NCBI GenBank assembly: GCA_963791945.1
Contig: CAWBUD010000002.1
Coordinates: 62,001-126,000, forward strand
Length of the DNA stretch: 64,000 nucleotides
Reading direction: 5' to 3'
DNA from: PALSA-1003 sp963791945
GTDB lineage: Bacteria > Pseudomonadota > Gammaproteobacteria > Burkholderiales > Casimicrobiaceae
The notes beneath the pieces were generated by a model, which made no database searches, was not told the DNA's origin, and was given only the letters and a program-made list of their open reading frames with translations. Each line of letters starts with the position of its first letter. The first letter of the stretch is position 1. Shown here in pieces: positions 1-6,666 of this stretch. The translations under genes were made by a program, and so were the position numbers.

Positions 1-1155
1 ATCCTGATTTGCAAGTACCTGCCACGTTGGTGGGGTGTCGATGCCAAAGCTGCCGCGAAGAAATACGAAGAAGAATTCGGCGTTCCAAACGTCGATGACG
101 TCGGGTTGACTGGCTACCGTCCAGTGACGGTGCGCGCCTACAAGCTCACCAACAAGGAGATCGTCGGCTGGACCGTGCGCCAGTTCCTGCAGAAGTATCC
201 CCAGTACAAGGTACTTAACGTGGGCAGGAGCGATGAACGTCTTGGCGTGGCCGATGATCTTGCGTTCCGCGCGGGCGACGTAATCGCGCTTGGCGGCGAA
301 CTTACGGACATTACGGAGAACATGGGGCTGATTGGACCCGAGGTGCCGGATTCAAAGGTGCTCAACATTCCCATCGACCAAGCCGAGGTTCTGGTAACCA
401 ACAAGGCAATCGAGGGCAAGGAACTACAGGAGTTCCGTAGCGCGGATTTTGCGGGGGAAATTGCCCTCACCCGCATAGAACGCGGCGGCGTGCCAATCCC
501 GATTGGCCTGAACACGAAGGTGCAGCGGTTCGATGTCCTGTTCGTTGCCGGCCTTAAGAGCGGTGTCGAAAAGCTCGCCACGCTCGCCGGTAAGATCGCC
601 CGTCCCAGCACTGCTACCGACCTGCTGACATTGTCTCTCGGCATGATTCTCGGCATGCTCATCGGCGCGATCGGGTTCCCGATTGCCGGCTCGAAAGTCG
701 GCCTCGGCAATGCGGGCGGGTTACTCGTCTCTGGCGTAATCGTGTCATCGGTCGCTTCGCGCCTGCGCTTCTTCGGCAACACGCCGAATGCGGCGCGCAA
801 CATTATCGAGGACCTCGGGCTAATCGTTTTCATCGCGATCGTCGGCATCAATGCGGGTGCCAGCTTGCTGACGCAACTCACCGGCAAGGTCGCGTTGTAC
901 ATCTTCCTCGCCGGTTTTATCTGCACGACGATTCCCCCGTTCCTGGTGTGGGCGATCGGCTATCACTGGATGAAGATCAATCCGGCGGTGCTGATGGGTG
1001 GCGTGGCGGGCGCACGCTCGCACTCCGGGCCAGCGCGCGAAGCGGCGAAGGAAATCGGCAGCTCGGTGCCGTGGATCGGCTTTCCGGTCGGTTATGCCGT
1101 CTCCGGCATCCTGCTCACCGTGTTCGGTTACGTCGCAATGGTGATGACGAAATAG
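1..1155 (+). CDS. AspT/YidE-family antiporter, C-terminal part (5' end outside window)
   Basis: The frame is open from the first base of the window, so this is the last 385 residues of a longer protein. Families of this type are usually about 560 residues. The first half has regulatory TrkA-C (RCK_C)-like segments. The second half is hydrophobic and carries the family's GGVAGARS motif in a conserved membrane loop. The family includes the aspartate:alanine exchanger AspT and the YidE/YbjL proteins, which sit in the inner membrane and exchange carboxylated amino acids or related anions. The next gene is a full-length paralogue, so the two may work as a pair. The true substrate cannot be read from the sequence. 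An aspartate 4-decarboxylase gene upstream would support aspartate/alanine exchange, but that DNA is outside the window. Confidence 0.85.
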   Translation: MLICKYLPRWWGVDAKAAAKKYEEEFGVPNVDDVGLTGYRPVTVRAYKLTNKEIVGWTVRQFLQKYPQYKVLNVGRSDERLGVADDLAFRAGDVIALGGELTDITENMGLIGPEVPDSKVLNIPIDQAEVLVTNKAIEGKELQEFRSADFAGEIALTRIERGGVPIPIGLNTKVQRFDVLFVAGLKSGVEKLATLAGKIARPSTATDLLTLSLGMILGMLIGAIGFPIAGSKVGLGNAGGLLVSGVIVSSVASRLRFFGNTPNAARNIIEDLGLIVFIAIVGINAGASLLTQLTGKVALYIFLAGFICTTIPPFLVWAIGYHWMKINPAVLMGGVAGARSHSGPAREAAKEIGSSVPWIGFPVGYAVSGILLTVFGYVAMVMTK

Positions 1156-1165
1156 TCGCGAAGGA

Positions 1166-1197
1166 CCGGACCCGCCGCCTGCGGGCGGCGGGTCCGG
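1166..1197 (+). other. Perfect 14-bp stem-loop between the two antiporter genes
   Basis: The arms at 1166-1179 and 1184-1197 are exact reverse complements around a 4-base loop, starting 11 bases after the stop codon. No T-run follows, so it is not a classic intrinsic terminator. It may stabilise the upstream mRNA end or uncouple expression of the two genes. Confidence 0.7.
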
Positions 1198-1266
1198 CAA
1201 CCTCCTGCAGATAAGCAGCGCACCTGTGCAGACTTCCGCGGAGGGGGCCATGAGGAGACGGCGATA

Positions 1267-2952
1267 ATGTCGTGGATCACAACGACACTGCACAAATTCC
1301 CTGAACTCGGCATGTTCCTCGCGGTCGCCGTCGGATACTGGCTCGGCAACATCAAGTTCGGGAAATTCTCGCTCGGAACCGTGACCGCCGCGTTGTTCAT
1401 GGGGCTTGTGATCGGGCAATTTGGCGCCGAGATGAACCGTGAATTGCGATGGGGCCTTTTTTATCTCTTCCTTTTCGCCAACGGCTATTCGGCAGGTCCG
1501 CAATTTTTTCGCGCGCTCAAGCAGGATGGCGTCAAGCCCATGGTGCTATCGCTGACCGTGGCAGCTACCGGGTTAGCGGCAGCGTACGCGATGTCAAGGC
1601 TCTTCCACCTGGATTTCGGTCTGTCGGCGGGCCTGTTCAGCGGTTCGATGACGCAGTCGTCGGCAATTGGTACAGCAACCGACGCGATCATGAGCCTGGA
1701 GTTGCCTCTCGATGAACGCAAGCTGCTGGCGAGTCACATCGCAATTGCGGACGCTCTGACTTATGTATTTGGTGCATTTGGCGTGATTTGGTTTACGAGC
1801 GTCCTCGCGCCGAAGCTTCTCGGCATAGACCTCAAGAAGGAAGCCGCGGCACTGAACGCGCAGTTTGGGGTCAAGACGCAAACGCCGGGTGTCGATTCTG
1901 CCTATCGCAAGTACGCCGTTCGTGCCTACCGCGTCTCCGGTCCGGAATTTGTCGGAAAGTCCGTCGATCAGGTCGAACACTGTGATGGAGCGTTGCGCTT
2001 TTTTGTCGAACGTGTGCACCGAGGGACTTCGATCCTGGACGTCGAACCGGCCATGGTGTTGCAGCGTGATGACGTGGTTGTCGTATCGGGGCAGATCGAA
2101 GATCTCCTGCTGGTCGGATCGCGGTTCGGCGTGGAAGTGCATGATCCGGAACTCATGGACTTCCCGATCGAGGTGCTGAACGTAGTCCTGACCAACTCCA
2201 AGGTTTCCGGTCCCACGCTCGATGAGCTCGCCAAATCCAGGGAATTCGATTTCCGCGGCGTGGGATTGCTTACGCTAACGCGAGCTGGACAGGAAATTCC
2301 ACTCACGCCGATGACCGTGCTCCACCGCGGTGACCTGCTGGAGCTGGTCGGCCCGCAGCGCGCAGTCGAGCGAGTCGCCCGTGAAATTGGATACGCACTC
2401 CATGCGAGCGACACCACGAAGCTGTCGACCGTGGGATTCGGCATCTTGACTGGCGCCTTGGTCGGCCTGCCGTACCTTATGGTGGGGAGCGTGAAGCTGA
2501 CTTTGGGTGTTGCTGTCGGCGCGCTGATCGCGGGGCTGCTTTTCGGCTGGGCGCGTTCGGTGCGGCCAATCTTCGGGAGCATTCCGCAACCGGCATTGCG
2601 CTTCATGATTGATTTCGGGCTGGCGGCGTTCGTAGCCGGAGCGGGGCTGCAAGCCGGACCGGAATTTGTACATGCCGTCAGGGAACTCGGTGCCGCGTTG
2701 CTATTCGCAGGGGTCGTAGTAACGCTGGTGCCCCTGTTTGCCGCCCTTCTCGTCGGCCACTATGTGCTCAAGCTGAATCCTCTGCTGCTGCTCGGCGGAC
2801 TGGCGGGAGCACGGTCCTTCACCGCAGCGCTTGTCGCCGTTCAGGAGAAATGCGGCAGCCGCACTCCGGTGCTTGGCTACACGGTGCCGTACGCGGTGTC
2901 CAATATTCTGCTTACCGTTTGCGGGTCGCTCATTGTGGCGTTGGTTACATAG
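1267..2952 (+). CDS. AspT/YidE-family antiporter, full length
   Basis: This 561-residue inner-membrane transporter has the usual layout of the family: a hydrophobic block at about residues 10-170, two TrkA-C-like cytoplasmic domains at about 205-372, and a second hydrophobic block at about 385-560. The second block carries GGLAGARSF, which matches the motif in the preceding gene. A GAGGAG-rich sequence about 10 bases upstream fits the ATG at 1267. It lies 111 bases after its paralogue on the same strand, separated by a strong hairpin. By family it exchanges an amino acid or dicarboxylate for a related molecule; AspT itself swaps aspartate for alanine and helps build a proton-motive force. The substrate here is not shown by the sequence. 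Confidence 0.88.
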   Translation: MSWITTTLHKFPELGMFLAVAVGYWLGNIKFGKFSLGTVTAALFMGLVIGQFGAEMNRELRWGLFYLFLFANGYSAGPQFFRALKQDGVKPMVLSLTVAATGLAAAYAMSRLFHLDFGLSAGLFSGSMTQSSAIGTATDAIMSLELPLDERKLLASHIAIADALTYVFGAFGVIWFTSVLAPKLLGIDLKKEAAALNAQFGVKTQTPGVDSAYRKYAVRAYRVSGPEFVGKSVDQVEHCDGALRFFVERVHRGTSILDVEPAMVLQRDDVVVVSGQIEDLLLVGSRFGVEVHDPELMDFPIEVLNVVLTNSKVSGPTLDELAKSREFDFRGVGLLTLTRAGQEIPLTPMTVLHRGDLLELVGPQRAVERVAREIGYALHASDTTKLSTVGFGILTGALVGLPYLMVGSVKLTLGVAVGALIAGLLFGWARSVRPIFGSIPQPALRFMIDFGLAAFVAGAGLQAGPEFVHAVRELGAALLFAGVVVTLVPLFAALLVGHYVLKLNPLLLLGGLAGARSFTAALVAVQEKCGSRTPVLGYTVPYAVSNILLTVCGSLIVALVT

Positions 2953-3066
2953 GTAGAGCCATCACTGTCGGACTGGCCTGGAAATGTGTCGGCGAAATTC
3001 AGTGGCCGCAACGAACAAACGCCGTTCTGACATGTACTTTCGATATGGGCGAGGAGCGGAGAGGCA

Positions 3067-3714
3067 ATGACTGGTCAATTCCTGCTACCGCTCGAGTTCG
3101 ATCTCGGGGCAACTTTTCTTTTTGCACTCACCGGTGCATGGGTTGCGATCCGGCGCGATTATGATCTCATCGGCGTGTTCACGCTGGCCTTGGTCACCGG
3201 CGTAGGCGGCGGCCTGCTGCGCGATACAGTATTCATCCGACACGAGCATCCGGCGGTGTTGGAAGACGCACGCTACATCTGGGCAGTAATGGCTGCCACG
3301 GTATTGGCCGCGCTGACTGTTCCGCTTGCCCGGCGCTTCGAGCGGCTTGTGGCTGCAGTGGACGCACTGGCTCTGGGTGCCTACGCGGTGGTCGGTGTAG
3401 AAAAGGCACTCGCAACTGATTTGTCCTTTACGGCTTCCATCCTGGTTGGGGTAGTCAATGCTACTGGCGGCGGATTGATGCGCGACGTCCTGGTGCGCGA
3501 CGAGCCACTATTCTTCAAGCCGGGGCAATATTACGTGTTGGCCGCGCTCGTCGGAACGATCTTGTTCGAGCTATTGCTACGCTTTTGGCAGATGCCGGTG
3601 CAGGTCGCAGCATGGCTTTCTATCGGGGTCACTTTTCTGTTTCGTATGTTGGCGATCAAATTCAATTGGCGTACCACGCCCATGCCGCGTTGGGGCGAGC
3701 AGAGTCCACCGTAA
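3067..3714 (+). CDS. TRIC-type cation channel family protein (UPF0126)
   Basis: The 215-residue hydrophobic protein has about seven membrane segments and the internal duplication typical of bacterial TRIC/UPF0126 proteins. Each half carries a glycine-rich turn followed by Arg-Asp (VGGGLLRD near residue 45 and TGGGLMRD near residue 140). Bacterial members form trimeric monovalent-cation channels in the inner membrane. A GGAG-like sequence (ggagaggcaATG) precedes the start. The gene ends 13 bases before the left end of the insertion sequence and appears undamaged. Its link to the antiporter genes is only proximity and shared direction. Confidence 0.88.
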   Translation: MTGQFLLPLEFDLGATFLFALTGAWVAIRRDYDLIGVFTLALVTGVGGGLLRDTVFIRHEHPAVLEDARYIWAVMAATVLAALTVPLARRFERLVAAVDALALGAYAVVGVEKALATDLSFTASILVGVVNATGGGLMRDVLVRDEPLFFKPGQYYVLAALVGTILFELLLRFWQMPVQVAAWLSIGVTFLFRMLAIKFNWRTTPMPRWGEQSPP

Positions 3715-3727
3715 ACTCACGGTTAAC

Positions 3728-3743
3728 CTGTGGGTGGCGAATT
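3728..3743 (+). repeat. Left terminal inverted repeat of the IS
   Basis: CTGTGGGTGGCGAATT; it matches the inverted copy at 4911-4925 except for one extra base. Confidence 0.75.
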
Positions 3744-3748
3744 GCCAG

Positions 3749-4840
3749 TCAGGCGGCAATTGGTGTTTGGAACAGACCGCGGCAATGCTGCCGGCAGGCG
3801 TGACGACCAAGCGAGGCAGGAGCAGGTAAGGATGCGCCGGTACGTTGCGCGGGCGTCGCGCCATCGAGCGAGCGGTGCACGCGATGCATATTGTAATAAT
3901 CGGCGAACGCATCCAACTTTCGCGTTAGGTCGATCGCGCTCCAGAAGAACAGGTGATCGAGATATTCGCGGCGGACCGTGCCGATCAGCCGTTCAATGAA
4001 CGGATGCGAAACCGGCGCGTACGGAACCGATTTGATCTCATCGATCGCGAGGACGCGCAAGTTAGCCAGCCACCGGTGGAAGCCGAATAGCGGGTCGTGA
4101 TCGGTGCTGACACGTTTTGGTAGCCGTTGGCCGGCGATGGCGCGATTGAACATCCGGCAGACCGAGACTCCGTCAATATCGGCGCGTTCGACGCCGAAAC
4201 CGACTAGCCGGCCCGTGCACACGTCCATGACTAACAGCACCCAGTGACTACGTAGGAGGATGGATTCGCAGCGGAATAAGTCCAGGCTCCAGAGGCTGTC
4301 CTTGGCCTGTGCGATGAATGTTAGCCAGGACGGGCCATCCGTTCCTGACACTGGCCGGTAGTGTTGGGCGAGGACGCGGCGGACGACGTCCTTGTCGATC
4401 TCGATTCCGAAGGCATGAGCGATCTGTTGGGCGATTCGCCTGCAGCCGAAACACGGATTGCGCCGCTTCATGTCGACGATGGCCGCGATGAGCTCGGGGG
4501 ATGGTCCTTTCGAGCCGGGCTTACAGCGGTGCGGCGAAGAGGAAAAGAGCAGGCCGTATTTGCGACCAACCAATGCGCGGTGGAACTTGAACAGTGTTGC
4601 CGGCTTGACGAGCGCGCCAAGCTTCGCAATCCGGCGCGGATTCACGAACAGCGTGGTTAGTCCGAGCACGAAGCGATCAAGCGTGGTCAGATTCGGTGCG
4701 CGTTGCCTGGCTCGATTACCGATCAGAAGCTGATGTTTGAGCAGAAGAGACTCTGCGGCGACGGCGCGTACGCCGCCAGGGCGGAGCAGCTTTGCGCAGG
4801 TGACCAGCAGGTGGACGGTCAGGATGACGAGATCGCGCAT
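3749..4840 (-). CDS. Transposase with integrase catalytic core (DD35E)
   Basis: The 363-residue protein would catalyse cut-and-paste or copy-paste movement of the surrounding element. A helix-turn-helix-like N-terminal part (about 50-160) includes NPCFGCRRIAQQIAHAFG, similar to the DNA-binding region of IS481/IS3-type transposases. The integrase core then supplies the acidic triad: Asp187 in SLDLFRC, Asp247 in STDHDPLF and Glu283 in HPFIERLIG, giving the classical spacing of 35 residues between the last two. There is no frameshift or internal stop. The gene starts about 70 bases inside the right terminal repeat and stops 5 bases inside the left one. The IS family is inferred as IS481-like or related; naming it needs an ISfinder comparison. 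Confidence 0.88.
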   Translation of the reverse strand: MRDLVILTVHLLVTCAKLLRPGGVRAVAAESLLLKHQLLIGNRARQRAPNLTTLDRFVLGLTTLFVNPRRIAKLGALVKPATLFKFHRALVGRKYGLLFSSSPHRCKPGSKGPSPELIAAIVDMKRRNPCFGCRRIAQQIAHAFGIEIDKDVVRRVLAQHYRPVSGTDGPSWLTFIAQAKDSLWSLDLFRCESILLRSHWVLLVMDVCTGRLVGFGVERADIDGVSVCRMFNRAIAGQRLPKRVSTDHDPLFGFHRWLANLRVLAIDEIKSVPYAPVSHPFIERLIGTVRREYLDHLFFWSAIDLTRKLDAFADYYNMHRVHRSLDGATPAQRTGASLPAPASLGRHACRQHCRGLFQTPIAA

Positions 4841-4910
4841 AGAGCGAACGGTACCATCGCCGCTAGCGGGGGCAAGACTGCACAGCGCGGGCGGATTGCG
4901 TCACACTACG

Positions 4911-4925
4911 AATTCGCCCCCACAG
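4911..4925 (-). repeat. Right terminal inverted repeat of the IS
   Basis: AATTCGCCCCCACAG, the reverse complement of the left end with one base missing. Confidence 0.75.
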
Positions 4926-5223
4926 CCGCTCGCGGGACTGGACGGTCGAGCTTCGGGCTAGCGTTCCAGCCGTTCTTCGATTGCTACTTCGCTCGAGCGA
5001 GCGGATCGGTTTTTTGCACCGGAGGAAAGCTCTCGCGCATTTCGGCCGGAGTCGCAAAGCAGGCGGCAACCGCCGACACGCGCAGCAAACTCCACAACGC
5101 TTCATCGGTCCGGCTCGAAACTGGACGGAAGAGCGACGTTTCCCTGACGACTCTGCTTTCGACGCGCGTTACGCTTCGGGAAGAACAATTTTCCAAGGGC
5201 ACGCGGTTCAACGCGATAACACA
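4926..5223. other. Intergenic region before the protease gene
   Basis: The frame of the downstream protease stays open back to 4981, but this part lacks the look of coding sequence and the ATG at 5224 starts a convincing membrane anchor. It contains a 30-bp sequence at 5124-5153 that recurs at 9727-9756. I see no other gene or RNA. Confidence 0.5.
5124..5153 (+). repeat. 30-bp motif, copy 1
   Basis: It matches 9727-9756 at 25 of 30 positions without gaps, sharing the core CGACGTTTC and the end ACGACTC. Both copies lie 70-105 bases upstream of a start codon. Confidence 0.55.
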
Positions 5224-6372
5224 ATGAAACGATCGTCACATCTGCTCGTCGAGTTCGCGCTCGCTGCGGCAGCGATCTCTCTAGCCGCGTACGCATTGGT
5301 GAACGCGTATGCCGCGCTGAACGCGCATCCTGCGGCGCTGGAGCGTGTCTCGCCTTCCGCAATCGAGCTTGCACCGGCTTGCGCGCCGATCTCCGCGCCG
5401 GGCGCGTTGGTTACGCCGGCGGTCGTGCCGGTCTCCCATGCAGTGAGCGGCGAGCGGGAGGTGATCGTAAGCTATCGCGCGGCGGTCGCCCGAGCCGCTC
5501 CGTCGGTGGTGACGGTTCATTCCGCGCACCTTTCATCCGGAGGGCTGCCGCTCACGCGCAATGTACTGGTTAAGAACCTCGCTTCCGGCGTGATCCTCGA
5601 CCGGGACGGCTACATCGTGACCAATTATCACGTCATCGACGATGCATCCGAGCTGGCGATCGAGCTCCCGGACGGTACGCTGCATCTGGCACGCATCATC
5701 GGCAGTGACCCGGCGTCGGACCTGGCGCTGCTCAAGATCGACGCCGAAGGACTGCAGCCCATTGCACTGGCCGACATCGACGACGTGGCTGTGGGCGACG
5801 TCGTGCTCGCAATGGGCAATCCGTTCGGCATCGGCCAGACAGTGTCGCAGGGCATCATCAGCGGCATCACGCGCCGGGGCGTGAATCCGATCGACAACTA
5901 CATCCAAACGGACGCGGCCATCAATCCCGGCAACTCGGGCGGCGCGCTGATCGACTCGGCGGGCCGCCTGGTCGGGATCAACGCCGTGATCCTTTCGCGC
6001 AGCGGCGGAGCCGAGGGCATCGGGTTCGCCATCCCGGTCGACTTCGTGCAGACCATCACCGCGATCCTGAAGAGCAAAGGCCGCGTCGCGCGCGCGTGGC
6101 TCGGCTGGACGACGGCGGTGCCGTCAGGCGGCGAGGGCGCGCTGGTGGTGACGGTGGAGCGCGAAGGGCCGGCCGATCGGGCCGGCGTCGCGCCGGGCGA
6201 CCTGATCGTGCGCGTCGGCGAAAAAGACGTGCGGCATCCTCGGGAGGCCACCGGCGTCGTGCTCGGTACGGACCCAGGCATGCGCATTCCGATCGAGCTC
6301 ATGAGAAACGGCAAGCGCACCACGGTGACGGTGCAGCCGGCGCCGCTTCCGACGCAGCCGTCGGTCCCATGA
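5224..6372 (+). CDS. DegS/HtrA-type membrane-anchored serine protease
   Basis: This 382-residue protein belongs to the S1C trypsin-like protease family that degrades or cleaves damaged envelope proteins. Residues 8-30 form one membrane segment, a long linker follows, and the protease domain starts near residue 80. The triad is complete: His136 in NYHVID, Asp166 in SDLALLKI and Ser238 in GNSGGAL. A single PDZ domain occupies about 285-375 (GPADRAGVAPGDLIVRVG). One PDZ domain plus an N-terminal anchor fits DegS or MucD-like members better than two-PDZ DegP. I chose the ATG at 5224 because it begins the anchor; the frame extends upstream to 4981 but that stretch has no recognisable domain. It could release an envelope-stress anti-sigma factor; no such gene is beside it. 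Confidence 0.92.
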   Translation: MKRSSHLLVEFALAAAAISLAAYALVNAYAALNAHPAALERVSPSAIELAPACAPISAPGALVTPAVVPVSHAVSGEREVIVSYRAAVARAAPSVVTVHSAHLSSGGLPLTRNVLVKNLASGVILDRDGYIVTNYHVIDDASELAIELPDGTLHLARIIGSDPASDLALLKIDAEGLQPIALADIDDVAVGDVVLAMGNPFGIGQTVSQGIISGITRRGVNPIDNYIQTDAAINPGNSGGALIDSAGRLVGINAVILSRSGGAEGIGFAIPVDFVQTITAILKSKGRVARAWLGWTTAVPSGGEGALVVTVEREGPADRAGVAPGDLIVRVGEKDVRHPREATGVVLGTDPGMRIPIELMRNGKRTTVTVQPAPLPTQPSVP

Positions 6373-6666
6373 GCTCTGAGCGAAAGAGCGTTCAAGCGCC
6401 GATGAAGCCCGCCTGGAAGCGCAGCGTTCAATGGTTCAGCGCCGACGCGAAACCGCCAGTAAACCCTTGATTGTTCAGTGCCTCGTCGCTATGCCGTCGA
6501 CGCAGCCGAGCCGGCGGCGGAATCGAAGTGTCGCGCACCCGCGACGCGGATGATCCGGGTCAAGACGCAGCGGTCCGTTCTGTGCTGAAATAATCGGTCT
6601 GAGGAGCCGCGTCGTGGTTCGCGCACGGCTGTTGTAAGCACGATTCGGGGATAATCTCGCTTCGCA

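Larger units (their letters stand above)
3728..4925. mobile_element. Insertion sequence of about 1.2 kb with DDE (rve-type) transposase
   Basis: The element is bounded by imperfect terminal inverted repeats, CTGTGGGTGGCGAATT at the left (3728-3743) and, read on the other strand, CTGTGGGGGCGAATT at the right (4911-4925). They differ by one base insertion or deletion. One transposase gene on the minus strand fills nearly the whole element. I see no obvious target-site duplication: the left flank ends in ggttaac and the right flank starts ccgctcg. The element sits between the TRIC gene and the protease gene and breaks neither. Confidence 0.8.

Noticed and set aside
4981..5223. 81-residue N-terminal extension of the protease
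   Set aside because: Arg-rich sequence without a signal or family similarity; the ATG at 5224 starts the membrane anchor.
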